Below, piece after piece: positions 6,790-16,954 of a stretch of 64,000 nucleotides of DNA. The stretch's first letter is position 1, and the number at the start of each line of letters is the position of its first letter. The stretch covers positions 5,105,515 to 5,169,514 of the forward strand of contig CP058708.1 in the NCBI GenBank assembly GCA_013414765.1. Reading direction: 5' to 3'. Under the pieces are notes generated by a model that saw only the letters and a program-made list of their open reading frames with translations, had not been told where the DNA came from and did no database searches. Position numbers and translations under genes: made by a program. This DNA is from Candidatus Accumulibacter cognatus (GTDB lineage: Bacteria; Pseudomonadota; Gammaproteobacteria; Burkholderiales; Rhodocyclaceae).

Positions 6790-8633
6790 GCGAGCCAAAA
6801 TTTTCGATCGGCATCGATCTGGGCACCACGCACTGCGCCCTCTCCTACGTCGATATCGGCGCCTGCGATGGCGAACAGGTCGTGCAGGAGGTGCTGCAGG
6901 TACCCCAGTTGACCGCACCCGGCTCGGTCGAGGCGCTTGGCCTGCTGCCGTCGTTCATCTACCTGCCGCACCCGAGCGAGCTCGCCGCCGGCGATCTGGA
7001 CCTTCCGTGGACCAACGAACAGGACCATGCGGTTGGTGAAATGGCGCGCAGCCGCGGTGCAGCGACGCCGATCCGTCTGGTGTCGAGCGCCAAGAGCTGG
7101 CTCTGTCACGCCGGCGTCGATCGGCGCGCAGCGATCCTGCCCAACGACGCACCGCCGGAAGTGACGCGCCTGTCACCGCTCGAAGCCTCGCTGCGCTATC
7201 TCGGCCACCTGCGCTCCGCCTGGGATCAGGCGCAGCCGGAGGTCCCTTTCGTCGAGCAGGAGATCGTCGTCACGATTCCCGCCTCCTTCGACCCTGCAGC
7301 CCGCGAACTGACTGCCGAAGCGGCGCGCGCCGCCGGCTGCGAGCGCATGACCCTGCTCGAAGAACCGCAAGCGGCGCTCTACAGCTGGATTCAGCAGAGT
7401 GCCGGCGGCTGGCGCAAACAGGTACGGCCCGGCGACATCATCCTGGTCGTCGATGTCGGCGGCGGCACCAGCGACTTTTCGCTGATCGCCGTGCTCGAAC
7501 GCGAAGGTAACCTCGAACTGCATCGCGTCGCCGTCGGCGAGCACATCCTGCTCGGCGGTGACAACATGGACCTGGCGCTGGCCTATGCCGTCGCCGGCAA
7601 GCTGTCCGCCCAGGGCAGCAAGCTCGACGCCTGGCAACTGCGGGCGCTGACGCACGCCTGCCGAGATGCCAAAGAAACGCTGCTCAGCGATCCTGAAATT
7701 GCTGTCGTGCCGCTGGTGATCGCCAGCCGTGGCGCCAAGCTGATCGGCGGATCGATCCGCACCGAACTGACGCGTGCTGAACTCTCCGCGACACTGCTCG
7801 AAGGTTTCTTCCCGCCCGCAGCCATCGCCGATCGCCCACAGGGCCGTGGGCGTGGCGGTCTGACGCAGCTCGGCCTGCCCTACGCGCAGGACGCCGCCGT
7901 CACCCGTCACCTGGCCGCTTTTCTCGCCCGCCAGGTCGCCGCGACCGCTGATCTCGCGGGTTTCATCGGCGAGTTGCCCGAAGACGCAACCTTTCTGCAT
8001 CCGACCGCCGTACTTTTCAACGGCGGCGTCTTCAAGTCCGAACTGCTCGCCGAACGTACCCTGGCGACGATCAATTCCTGGCTCAGTGCCGAGGCTGCCC
8101 CGGCCGCACGCCTGCTCGAAGGCGCCGACCTTGACCTCGCCGTTGCGCGCGGGGCCGCTTATTACGGCTACGTCCGGCGCGGCCAGGGCGTGCGCATCCG
8201 TGGCGGCACGGCACAGGCATACTACGTCGCGGTCGAATCGGTGATGCCCGCGGTACCCGGCCTGCAACCGCCGGTGCAAGCACTGTGCCTGGCGCCGTTC
8301 GGCATGGAGGAAGGCAGCGAGGCCGCCTTGTCGGAGCAGGAATTCGGCCTGGTCGTCGGCGAACAGGTGCGCTTTCGCTTCTTCGGATCTTCGGTTCGCC
8401 GTCAGGACCAGGTGGGCACCCTGCTTGACGATTGGGAACCCGAAGAACTGCAGGAACTCGACGAAATCCAGACCACGCTGCCGAGCGAAGGCCGTGCCGC
8501 CGGCGAAGTGGTACGCGTCAGGCTGCATGCGCGCATCACCGAAGCCGGCACCCTCGAACTCGAAGCCCTGCCGCACGACGGCCCGCAGCACTGGAAAGTC
8601 GAGTTCGACGTGCGCGCCGGCGCCAGCGACTGA
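6786..8633 (+). CDS. Divergent Hsp70 (DnaK-like) protein
   Basis: An Hsp70-family ATPase of 615 residues. The nucleotide-binding domain shows the phosphate-1 loop IGIDLGTTHCALSY (residues about 8-21), the phosphate-2 loop VVDVGGGTSDFSL (about 220-232) and the adenosine motif FNGGVFKSELL. The C-terminal part (about 430-615) differs from DnaK and lacks the usual EEVD-like or acidic tail; it contains a beta-rich region (VGTLLDDWEPEELQELDEI). It is not the housekeeping dnaK, since no grpE or dnaJ is adjacent. Coupling to DUF2760 suggests a dedicated chaperone pair. In related genomes a second, longer Hsp70 often follows; here a beta-propeller gene does. Confidence 0.9.
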   Translation: MSEPKFSIGIDLGTTHCALSYVDIGACDGEQVVQEVLQVPQLTAPGSVEALGLLPSFIYLPHPSELAAGDLDLPWTNEQDHAVGEMARSRGAATPIRLVSSAKSWLCHAGVDRRAAILPNDAPPEVTRLSPLEASLRYLGHLRSAWDQAQPEVPFVEQEIVVTIPASFDPAARELTAEAARAAGCERMTLLEEPQAALYSWIQQSAGGWRKQVRPGDIILVVDVGGGTSDFSLIAVLEREGNLELHRVAVGEHILLGGDNMDLALAYAVAGKLSAQGSKLDAWQLRALTHACRDAKETLLSDPEIAVVPLVIASRGAKLIGGSIRTELTRAELSATLLEGFFPPAAIADRPQGRGRGGLTQLGLPYAQDAAVTRHLAAFLARQVAATADLAGFIGELPEDATFLHPTAVLFNGGVFKSELLAERTLATINSWLSAEAAPAARLLEGADLDLAVARGAAYYGYVRRGQGVRIRGGTAQAYYVAVESVMPAVPGLQPPVQALCLAPFGMEEGSEAALSEQEFGLVVGEQVRFRFFGSSVRRQDQVGTLLDDWEPEELQELDEIQTTLPSEGRAAGEVVRVRLHARITEAGTLELEALPHDGPQHWKVEFDVRAGASD

Positions 8634-8721
8634 GTACTGATGGATAGCCTGTCGCACATGGTCTGAACGAAGGCGAAGGGCCTTATACTTGGTGGAATCT
8701 TTTGCTCTCCTTTTACTCGCG

Positions 8722-9708
8722 ATGATCTCCCGCCTGGCCAATTCCCTCCGCCGTCTTGCCGGATGGCTATTGATCGTTCCACTGCTGTGCCCGGCCATCG
8801 CCGCGCATGCCGGGCTGGCGATCGCCCTCAATTCGGCAGACGGCACGCTCAGCCTGATCGATACCGAAACCTATCAGGTCACTGGCAAGGTAGCCGTCTG
8901 CAAGGAACCGCACCACCTGATGCCGACACCCGACGACAAGTCGCTGATTGTGGCCTGTGCCGCTTCCAACCAACTGGTCTTCTTCGACCCGAACACCGGT
9001 CAGGAGCAGAAACGCATCCGCAACATCTCGGACCCCTATCAACTGGGCTTTTCGCCGAACCGCAAATGGTTCGTCGCCACCTCCTTACGCCTTGACCGCG
9101 TCGACCTCTACGACCCCAGGGACTTCCGACTGGTCGCCCGCCTGCCCGCACCGAAAACACCATCACACATGGCTTTTGACAACGACAGCCAGTTTGTCTT
9201 CGTGACCCTCCAGGACTCCAACGAAATCATGGCCATCAGCCTCGGCACGCAGACCATCGCCTGGGTCATACCGGTTGCCGCGACACCGGCCGGAATCATG
9301 ATGGCCCCCGACAACCGCCATCTCCTGGTGGCCTGCATGGGCGCAGGCGTCGTCGAGGTCATCGAATGGCGCACTCGCAAGAGCGTGATGAAGATCGCCA
9401 CCGGCACCGCGGCCCACAATCTGCAACCCAAGGGCGATGGACGCCATTACTATGTTTCCAACCGTACGATCGATGGCAGCATTTCGCTGCTCGATACGCA
9501 GACGATGACGGTGGTGGAAAAATACGAGGTCCCTGGCGGACCGGACGACATGATCGTCCGCGCCGACGGCAAGGAACTCTGGACAACCGCACGCTTCGCC
9601 CGCAAAGTGCAGGTTCTCGATCTGGTCACCAAGAAAATCAAACAGTCGATCACGGTCGGCAGTTCGCCGCACGGCGTGTTCTTTACCAACCACGCCGGCC
9701 TGAGATGA
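8722..9708 (+). CDS. Exported YncE-like beta-propeller protein
   Basis: A protein of 328 residues with an N-terminal signal peptide (MISRLANSLRRLAGWLLIVPLLCPAIAAHA, cleavage likely after AHA). The rest is a seven-blade type propeller with recurring units such as LSLIDTETYQVTGKV, LVFFDPNTGQEQKRI and ISLLDTQTMTVVEKY, like YVTN/YncE proteins. It is expected in the periplasm, perhaps as a binding or recognition module. A TTG start at 8689 is possible, but ATG 8722 directly precedes the signal peptide. It is the first gene of a coupled run: its stop overlaps the next start by 4 nt. Confidence 0.85.
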   Translation: MISRLANSLRRLAGWLLIVPLLCPAIAAHAGLAIALNSADGTLSLIDTETYQVTGKVAVCKEPHHLMPTPDDKSLIVACAASNQLVFFDPNTGQEQKRIRNISDPYQLGFSPNRKWFVATSLRLDRVDLYDPRDFRLVARLPAPKTPSHMAFDNDSQFVFVTLQDSNEIMAISLGTQTIAWVIPVAATPAGIMMAPDNRHLLVACMGAGVVEVIEWRTRKSVMKIATGTAAHNLQPKGDGRHYYVSNRTIDGSISLLDTQTMTVVEKYEVPGGPDDMIVRADGKELWTTARFARKVQVLDLVTKKIKQSITVGSSPHGVFFTNHAGLR

Positions 9709-10448
9709 AACCTGACCTTCGCCACCTGCTTCCGATTTTGCTGACGACCCTGCCGGCGCTGATCATTCCTGCCGCACATGCCGATGCCTGCAAGAGGACG
9801 CTCTACCTGACCTTTGACACCGGCAATATGCGCCATGCCGAATTGATCGCCGAGACTCTGGCCAGGCACGGGGTCAAAGCGACCTTCTTTCTGGCGCAGG
9901 AAGCCACCAGCCGTGGCGATCACGCTCTCGATGCCAGTTGGGCACCCTACTGGCAGGCACGCGTCGCAGAAGGCCACGCCTTCGGCAGCCATACCTGGCG
10001 ACACGGAAGTTTTCGTGGCGACAGCGGCGAGGAGGTGCGCTACCGGCTGCCGAATGGCCTCACCGAGAACCTCGACGCGCGCGCCATCTGCAAGGAATTG
10101 CAAGGTCCCGATCAGCGCTTCCAGGAACTCACCGGTCGTCGACTCGACCCCCTCTGGCGTGCTCCAGGAGGCCGCACCACACCGAACACGCTGTCCGCAG
10201 CACGAGCCTGTGGCTACCAGCATGTTGGCTGGGCCCCGGCGGGCTTTCTCGGCGACGAACTGCCCTCCGACACCTACCCCAACCCGGTATTGCTGCAGCG
10301 CGCCCTCGACCGTCTCAAGGATGGCGACATCGTCATGGCCCACCTCGGCATCTGGTCACGCAAGGATCCCTTTGCACCGATGCTGGACCCCCTGATCTCT
10401 GGCCTCAAGAACAAGGGCTTCTGTTTTGCCACGCGGCGGTCATCATGA
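9705..10448 (+). CDS. Polysaccharide deacetylase-family exported protein
   Basis: A protein of 247 residues with a signal peptide (cleavage near AHA-DA, residue 26) and a NodB-like fold. Motif 1 is LTFDTGN: the first Asp (D38, catalytic base) is present, but the second, usually a metal ligand, is Thr. Motif 2 SHTWRH and motif 3 WRAPGG are intact. It could deacetylate a periplasmic or surface glycan, with altered metal binding. It overlaps the beta-propeller upstream and the membrane hydroxylase downstream (ATGA), so the three are coupled. Confidence 0.88.
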   Translation: MKPDLRHLLPILLTTLPALIIPAAHADACKRTLYLTFDTGNMRHAELIAETLARHGVKATFFLAQEATSRGDHALDASWAPYWQARVAEGHAFGSHTWRHGSFRGDSGEEVRYRLPNGLTENLDARAICKELQGPDQRFQELTGRRLDPLWRAPGGRTTPNTLSAARACGYQHVGWAPAGFLGDELPSDTYPNPVLLQRALDRLKDGDIVMAHLGIWSRKDPFAPMLDPLISGLKNKGFCFATRRSS

Positions 10449-11434
10449 TTAACGCCTGCATTGAAGCGTTTGTCGAACTGCAGGGCTGGCTACTGGCGCA
10501 TCTGCTGCAACCCGTGCTGCTGGCCACGGGCATGGGCAGCTATCTGGAAATGGCTTTCGACGGCATCGAGTTCTTCCTCTGCGGGGTATTGCAGATCACC
10601 GCCGCTTTCCTGCTGCTGCGCCCCCTGGAGGCACTGCGACCGATCGAGGTCTGGCCAGACCGCAAGGCGGTGCGGGTGGACGTGCTGTATTCCTTTCTGG
10701 ACCGCCTGGGAATCATTCCGCTGTTCGTTTTCGCCCTGCTGGCCCCGCTGTTCGGCACCCTCGAAGGCTGGTTGCGCTTCAACGACATCATCCCGCCGCA
10801 ACTCGAGGATCTGTTCCCCGCCCTGGAAGCCTGGCCATTGCTCAGTTTCCTGGTCTATCTGTGCATCCTGGACTTTACCGAATACTGGCGCCATCGCCTT
10901 TCGCACACCTTCCGCTGGTGGTGGGCACTGCACGCGATTCACCATAGCCAACGCCAAATGACGCTGTGGACGGACAGCCGCAACCATCTCCTCGACGACC
11001 TGGTGGGCGGTGCCTGGTTTGCCATCGTTGCGCTGCTGGTCGGCGTCCCACCGGGTCACTTCGTTGGCCTGCTGATCGTCGTCAAGACCATCGAAAACCT
11101 GTCGCATGTCAATGCCCGGCTATCGTTCGGACACTTTGGCGAACTCCTGCTGGTCAGCCCCCGCTATCATCGCTGGCATCATGCCATCGACCTGCCGGCT
11201 GGCCGGCAATACCGCTTTGGCTGCAATTTCGCGGTCCTCCTGCCTATCTGGGATCAAATCTTCGGCACCCAGTATCGCGGCCAGACGATGCCACCCTGTG
11301 GCCTCAGGCCAGGGCCGCTGCCGGAATCGGCCGCACAGAGTGGCTTCTGGCGACAGCAATGGGAAGGACTGTGCGCCCTCGCGGTCTCGTTCTCCCCGGC
11401 CAATAGTCATCGCGAACAACACCAACACGAATGA
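10445..11434 (+). CDS. Sterol desaturase/fatty acid hydroxylase-superfamily membrane protein
   Basis: An integral membrane di-iron enzyme of 329 residues. The histidine boxes are complete: HRLSH at about 150-154 (HX3H), HAIHH at about 163-167 (HX2HH) and HRWHH at about 242-246 (HX2HH). Several hydrophobic helices precede and separate them. Family members hydroxylate or desaturate lipids, sterols or carotenoids, or cleave ether lipids; the substrate here is unknown. The start overlaps the deacetylase stop by 4 nt and a HD-domain gene follows after 12 nt. Confidence 0.9.
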   Translation: MINACIEAFVELQGWLLAHLLQPVLLATGMGSYLEMAFDGIEFFLCGVLQITAAFLLLRPLEALRPIEVWPDRKAVRVDVLYSFLDRLGIIPLFVFALLAPLFGTLEGWLRFNDIIPPQLEDLFPALEAWPLLSFLVYLCILDFTEYWRHRLSHTFRWWWALHAIHHSQRQMTLWTDSRNHLLDDLVGGAWFAIVALLVGVPPGHFVGLLIVVKTIENLSHVNARLSFGHFGELLLVSPRYHRWHHAIDLPAGRQYRFGCNFAVLLPIWDQIFGTQYRGQTMPPCGLRPGPLPESAAQSGFWRQQWEGLCALAVSFSPANSHREQHQHE

Positions 11435-11446
11435 TGAGACCTGCCC

Positions 11447-11971
11447 ATGCTTGATGAAGCCCGCTCTTTTGCGCTGACGGCGCACGGCAACCAGATGTAC
11501 GGTGACCGGCCATACGCCTTTCATCTCGAAGCCGTTGTCGGTCTTCTGTCGCCCTACGGCGCCGAAGCCCAGATCGTCGGCTATCTCCACGATGTTGTCG
11601 AGGATACAAAAATCCGCGAAAGCGATATACGCGAGCGCTTCGGATCCCTGATTGCCGACTGCGTCAGCCTGCTGACCGACGCTCCCGGTGCCAACCGGGC
11701 CGAGCGCAAGGCCAGCACCTACGCCAGACTGGCAACGGTCAGCGGCGCCACCGAACTGGCCCTGGTGGTCAAGGCTGCCGACCGCTTGGCCAACGTCAGG
11801 AGCTGCATCGCCGACCAGCGGCACCGTCTGTGGGAGGTCTACCGTAAAGAGCACCCAGATTTCCGGCAGGCCGCTTTCCGTGACGGCCTCTGTGACCCCC
11901 TGTGGGCGGAACTCGACGCATTGCTGGAGGTTTCGTCACTGATCCTCCCAAAGAAATCGACCCGTGTTTGA
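11447..11971 (+). CDS. HD-domain phosphohydrolase (SpoT/MESH1-like)
   Basis: A protein of 174 residues with the metal-binding HD fold: H18-type (FALTAHGNQMYGDRPYAFHLEAV), the YLHDVVED motif near residue 48, and KAADRLANVRS near residue 110. The pattern matches the short ppGpp-hydrolase/MESH1-like branch of RelA/SpoT HD domains, without a synthetase domain. Substrate could be (p)ppGpp, NADPH or another nucleotide. It lies in the same transcription unit as the membrane hydroxylase and overlaps the LysE-type exporter by 8 nt. Confidence 0.87.
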   Translation: MLDEARSFALTAHGNQMYGDRPYAFHLEAVVGLLSPYGAEAQIVGYLHDVVEDTKIRESDIRERFGSLIADCVSLLTDAPGANRAERKASTYARLATVSGATELALVVKAADRLANVRSCIADQRHRLWEVYRKEHPDFRQAAFRDGLCDPLWAELDALLEVSSLILPKKSTRV

Positions 11972-12584
11972 AATCCAGAACTACGAGAGCTTCGTCGCTG
12001 CGATTCTCGTCTTCCAGTTGATACCCGGTCCCGGCACACTGGCGATTCTCAACGCCACGGCACGCAACGGCATCACCGCCGGCCTGGGAGCCGTCCTCGG
12101 AACACTGCTCGGCGATATGGCCTATATGATCGCGGCGATTGTCGGCCTGGCCGCCGTGATGAAGGCAAACCCCGCCCTTTTCCAGGGCCTGCAGTGGTTT
12201 GGCGTCGCTTATCTGGGCTGGATGGGGCTGCAACTGCTGCGCCAGCCAGTCAGCAGTTGCAACAGCAGCCCGGAGACCAGAAAAAGCGCCTGGGTGTATT
12301 TCCGACAGGCCTTCACGGTCAGTCTCACCAACCCGAAGGTGGTACTCTTCTTCGTGGCCTTCTTCCCGCTCTTTCTGCGCGCCGACGCTTCAGCCTTGAC
12401 GCTCGGGGTGATGATCGCGCACGTGACCCTGATCAGTTTTCTCTACCAGGCTGGCCTGGTACTGGTTGGCAACGCGGTCGCGCGCAGGCTGCGGTCGCTG
12501 CCCCTGGTACGCAAGCTGGCAACCCGCCTGGCAGGCACCGCACTGCTCGGTTTCGGCGTCAAGCTGGCGCTCGACAATCGCTGA
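11964..12584 (+). CDS. LysE/RhtB-family amino-acid exporter
   Basis: A membrane protein of 206 residues starting at GTG 11964, inside the end of the HD gene. The family signature FQLIPGPGTLAILNATARNG lies at about 15-35, with about six hydrophobic segments and a conserved TNPKVVLFFVAFFP block near residue 118. Such proteins export amino acids or small metabolites across the inner membrane; the substrate is not predictable. Last gene of the coupled run that begins with the beta-propeller. Confidence 0.92.
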   Translation: MFEIQNYESFVAAILVFQLIPGPGTLAILNATARNGITAGLGAVLGTLLGDMAYMIAAIVGLAAVMKANPALFQGLQWFGVAYLGWMGLQLLRQPVSSCNSSPETRKSAWVYFRQAFTVSLTNPKVVLFFVAFFPLFLRADASALTLGVMIAHVTLISFLYQAGLVLVGNAVARRLRSLPLVRKLATRLAGTALLGFGVKLALDNR

Positions 12585-12691
12585 ACAACAGACTGCGCCG
12601 CACCCCCCAAGCCAGAAGCAACAGCGCCTCGACAGCCGCTGGGGTACAATATCGATCTTTTGCAACCTGATGATTTTACCGAGGTTTATTC

Positions 12692-14314
12692 GTGCTCGTC
12701 GCCAACAACATCACTATGCAGTTCGGGGTCAAACCCCTTTTTGAAAACGTTTCGATCAAGTTCGGCGAAGGCTATCGCTACGGGCTGATCGGCGCCAATG
12801 GCTCTGGTAAATCGACCTTCATGAAAATCCTGGCCGGGGAGCTCGAACCCACTGCCGGCAACGTCTCGAAGGATCTGCACGAACGCATGGCCTATCTGCG
12901 CCAGGACCAGTTCGCCTTTGAAGCACAGCGCGTGATCGACGTGGTGATGATGGGTCACGAGCAGATGTGGGCCTGCATGCTCGAAAAGGATGCAATCTAC
13001 GCCAACCCGGAAGCGAGCGAGGAAGACTATATGCATGCCGCCGACCTCGAGGCCAGATTCGCCGAGTACGGCGGCTACACGGCCGAAGCGCGCGCCGGCG
13101 AACTGCTGCTGGGCGTCGGCATCCCGGCCGCACAGCACTTTGGCCCGATGAGCGATGTCGCTCCCGGCTGGAAGCTGCGCGTCCTATTGATCCAGGCGCT
13201 GTTTGCCGACCCGGACATCCTGTTGCTCGACGAACCGACCAACAACCTCGACATTGCCACCATCCGCTGGCTGGAAAACACGATCAACGAGCGCAACAGC
13301 ACGATGATCATCATTTCCCATGATCGACACTTCCTCAACCAGGTCTGTACGCATATGGCCGACCTGGATTACGGCAAGATCTCCGTCTATCCGGGTAACT
13401 ACGACGACTTCATGGAAGCCTCGACACAGGCCCGCGAGCGCCAGCAGAGCGCCAACGCCAAGGCCAAGGAGCGCATCGCCGAACTGCAGAATTTTGTTCG
13501 CCGCTTCTCGGCCAACGCTTCCAAGGCCAAACAGGCGACTTCTCGCCTGAAGCTGATCGACAAGCTGAAACCGGAAGACGTCAAACCTTCATCGCGCCAG
13601 TACCCGTGGATCCGCTTCGAGTTTGACGAGAAAGAGAAGCTGCACCGGCAAGCCGTCGAAATCCAGAACCTGAGCTTCGGCTATCACGACAGCGAGCGAA
13701 AGATCTTCAACAAGCTCGACCTGACGCTCAACGGCGGCGACCGTCTGGCCATCATCGGCGAAAACGGCGTCGGCAAGACCACCCTGCTGAAGTTGCTGAT
13801 GGGCGAATTGTCACCCCAGCGCGGCAGCATCAAATGGGCGGATAAAGCCCGCCCCGGCTACTATGCGCAGGATCACGCCAACGAATTCAACAGCGACCTC
13901 AGTCTGACTGCCTGGATCTCCGGCTATGCACGCAGCAGCGCCGGCGACGGCGATGACCTGTCGACGCTGGTCCGCGGCACGCTCGGACGCCTGCTATTCT
14001 CGGGCAACGAAGTGCAAAAAGCGGTCAAGGTGATCTCGGGCGGAGAGCAGGGACGGATGATCTTCGGCAAATTGATGCTCATGCGACCGAACGTGCTGGT
14101 CCTCGATGAGCCCACCAACCATCTCGACATGGAATCGATCGAGTCGCTCAATACCGCGCTCGAGAAGTTCAAGGGAACCTTGATTTTCGTCTCGCACGAC
14201 CGCGAGTTCGTGTCATCGCTCGCCACCCGTATCCTCGAAGTACGTACCGACGGCAAGGCGATCAGCTACCTCGGCAACTACGAAGAGTATCTGGCCAGCC
14301 AGGGGATCGCCTGA
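12692..14314 (+). CDS. ybiT: ABC-F family ATPase YbiT
   Basis: A soluble protein of 540 residues with two ABC ATPase domains. Walker A motifs are GANGSGKST (34-42) and GENGVGKTT (about 356-364), and the [11 protein letters not shown] and [11 protein letters not shown]alker B/D-loop motifs are present. The first signature motif is VAPGWKLR rather than LSGGxKxR; that substitution is typical of YbiT and is not a defect. The inter-domain linker ([20 protein letters not shown]...) fits the ABC-F P-site tRNA interaction motif. ABC-F proteins act on the ribosome during translation. GTG start; a TACAAT hexamer at about 12644-12649 may be the -10 box. Confidence 0.95.
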   Translation: MLVANNITMQFGVKPLFENVSIKFGEGYRYGLIGANGSGKSTFMKILAGELEPTAGNVSKDLHERMAYLRQDQFAFEAQRVIDVVMMGHEQMWACMLEKDAIYANPEASEEDYMHAADLEARFAEYGGYTAEARAGELLLGVGIPAAQHFGPMSDVAPGWKLRVLLIQALFADPDILLLDEPTNNLDIATIRWLENTINERNSTMIIISHDRHFLNQVCTHMADLDYGKISVYPGNYDDFMEASTQARERQQSANAKAKERIAELQNFVRRFSANASKAKQATSRLKLIDKLKPEDVKPSSRQYPWIRFEFDEKEKLHRQAVEIQNLSFGYHDSERKIFNKLDLTLNGGDRLAIIGENGVGKTTLLKLLMGELSPQRGSIKWADKARPGYYAQDHANEFNSDLSLTAWISGYARSSAGDGDDLSTLVRGTLGRLLFSGNEVQKAVKVISGGEQGRMIFGKLMLMRPNVLVLDEPTNHLDMESIESLNTALEKFKGTLIFVSHDREFVSSLATRILEVRTDGKAISYLGNYEEYLASQGIA

Positions 14315-14339
14315 GAGGTCGTAAAGCACGGAGAGCGCC

Positions 14340-15588
14340 ATGCCGGAACTGAATTTCAAGGGCAAGGAATTCGTCTTTAACCACCATCTGGCCGTGCCGC
14401 ACCGCCCTTTGCTGCCAAACGCCGCCAAGTCGGTCGGCGAACCACGTCTGGATGGCAATCTCGTCATCCACGGCGACAACCTGCACGCGCTCGAGTCACT
14501 GCTGCCGATGGTCGCCGGCAAGGTCGATTGCGTGTTCATCGACCCGCCGTACAACACCGGCAACGAGGGCTGGTGCTACAACGACAACGTGAACAGCCAG
14601 ATGATGCAGCAGTGGCTGAGCGAGAACCCGGTCGGGATCGAGGACGGCCTGCGGCACGACAAATGGTGCGCGATGATGTGGCCGCGCTTGCGATTGCTGC
14701 ACGACCAGCTGGGCCAGGCCGGCAGCCTCTGGGTGACGCTGGACGACAACGAGATTCATCGTGCGCGGGCGATGCTGGATGCGATCTTCGGCGAACAGAA
14801 CTTCGTCGCGACCTGCATTTTGCACAAGAACTTTTCCCCAAAACCGTCGGCAAAGTTCTTCTCCGAAGATCACGATTACTTGCTGATCTATGCCAAGAAA
14901 AAGGACAAATGGCGTCCAGACCTGCTGGAACGCACCCAAGATATGGATGAGTGATCAAGGGCTATGCCTTTCAGGGGACACAGCGCGAAACGCTGCTGCA
15001 ACAATCCCTCACGTTCAGCGACCTGAAAAAGGCTGACAGCTCGACCAGATTGCCGACATCGAAAACCTCGAAGGCCATCGCTTCGACCGGATCGAACAGA
15101 AGGTCAGGGACGACGAGTTGCGGGTGGAAGGGGTGAAGTCCGTCACCGAACGGGTGGCAGGCCTGGGCGGCCGTTATACCTACTGCATACTGGGCAAAGC
15201 CGTCAACCTGGACCACCTGCTGACCGGCGACGCGCTGCCGGATTTTGCACAGCTTGGCGCGCTGCTCTTCCACATGGCGACCAACGAAGCCATCGACCCC
15301 GCCAAGGTGTCTGAACAGGACGGTCACGGTTATCTGGGCGAATCGTCGGCATTCCATGTTTGGCTGATCTACAAGCCGGAACTGGACTTCCTCAAGTCCC
15401 GCGCATCGGCGCTGACGCTGGCCAAGGCCAAGGCCCTGTCGGAAAGCAAACCGGGCAAGAAACCTCTGGTGTTTGCGCCGGTGAAGTTCGTCTCGCAAAA
15501 GATGCTGAACGAAGCGGGCCTGCCGGTCGAATTCGCACCGCTGCCGTGGGCGCTGTACCGTGTCGAGCGAAAAGGACAAGGAGACTGA
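14340..15588 (+). pseudogene. Decayed type III restriction-modification methyltransferase (mod)
   Basis: The N-terminal part (14340-14954) is a normal Mod start with the catalytic motif DPPYNTGNEG near residue 68 and a WVTLDDNEIH segment. It reads to LLERTQDMDE and stops, because an internal deletion at about 14950 joins it to the distal VIKGYAFQGTQRETLLQQ segment in another frame. A second lesion near 15040 follows: KADKLLDQIADIENLEG (family consensus) is broken by loss of about 4 nt. The C-terminal part is then open from 15118 to its natural stop at 15588 (LLTGDALPDFAQLGALLF..., ESSAFHVWLIYKPELDF). The target-recognition domain and the FxGxG SAM motif are in the deleted part, so the enzyme must be inactive. 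That the deletion removed several hundred bases is inferred from family length. Confidence 0.9.
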
Positions 15589-16954
15589 TATGCAAGCCAT
15601 CCGCATCTATGGGTTTGGAACCGAGACGTCGCCGATTTGACATCGAGATTCTGCTGCTTTCCGCCTTGACGAGCTGGTGATGAAATGTTGCGCGATCTCG
15701 ACTACCAAGGCCGCGTGCTGGCGCGGCTGGGGGACAATCTGACCGAATTGTCCGGCCAGAAACTGAAGGCGGACAAGATCGTGGCCTCCAACGCGCAGGA
15801 GACTGACCCTGACCTGAAGCGCCCGGTCCCAGATTTCCCCCTGAAAACCTGGGAGGTGCTTTGCGCCAGCGGAAAACTGCCGGATTCCCGCCTCGCCGTT
15901 CCGTATTCCACCCGGCAGGACGGCATCTGCCGGGCGGTGCCGGATATCGTTTTCAAGGTGCCCACGGGCGGCGGCAAGACCTTCCTGGCAGTGGCCGCGC
16001 TGTCGAAGATTTTTGGCCAGTATCTCGGCCGAAAGGAAGGCTTTGTGCTGTGGATCGTGCCCAACGAGGCGATCTACACACAGACCAGGCGGCAACTGGC
16101 GGACCGGCATCACCCGTACCGGCAAATGCTCGACGTGTTGTCCGGAAATGCGGTTCGCCTGTTGGAAAAGGCCGATCAGCTTGATGCTCGTGATGTCGAA
16201 AGCCATCTGTGCGTGATGTTGCTGATGCTGCAAGCGGGCAATCGCGAGAACAAGGATTCGCTGAAGATGTTCCGCGACCGGGGCGACGTGGATGGGTTCT
16301 GCCCGCCTGAATGGGAGCAGCACGCCCATGCGGCGGCGCTTGCGGCAAACCCCAACCTCGACATTTACGATCTGGCCGGGTCAAGCTACCCATGGCCGCA
16401 GGTGAAGGATTCGCTGGGCAATGCGCTGCGCCTCATTCGGCCGGTCGTGGTCATGGACGAAGGGCACAAGGCGGTATCCGAACTGGCGTTTTCGACGCTC
16501 TACGGTTTCAACCCCTGCTTCGTCCTTGAACTGACCGCCACACCGAAGGACGTTGCGCCGACCGGCGGCAAAAACCCGAAGCCGGGTCATCACGCCAATG
16601 TGCTGGTCGAAGTCAAAAGCATCGCCCTGGACCGGGGAGGCATGATCAAGATGCCCTTGAACCTTGATCCGCGCAGTGGCACCGACAGGCGCACCGCACT
16701 GGACCGCCTGCGCGATCTGGACGCCTCGGCGTAAACGCTGCACGCCAATACCAGCACTCCCATTCGACCGATCCTGCTGGTGCAGGTAGAACGCACCGGC
16801 GGTGACCAGCGCGATGGCAACCATATTCACGCGCTCGACGCCAAGGAATGGCTGATCAACGTCGGCGTGCTGGATGAGGCGGAAATCGCCATCAAGACAG
16901 CCGATACCAACGATCTGGCCGCCCCCGAAAACCAGTACCTGATGAGCCCGACTA

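Noticed and set aside
7173..8846. A 557-codon open frame on the minus strand opposite the Hsp70 gene
   Set aside because: It is antisense to a gene with clear ATPase motifs; its translation is Gln/Gly/Arg-rich without domains, a shadow caused by high GC.
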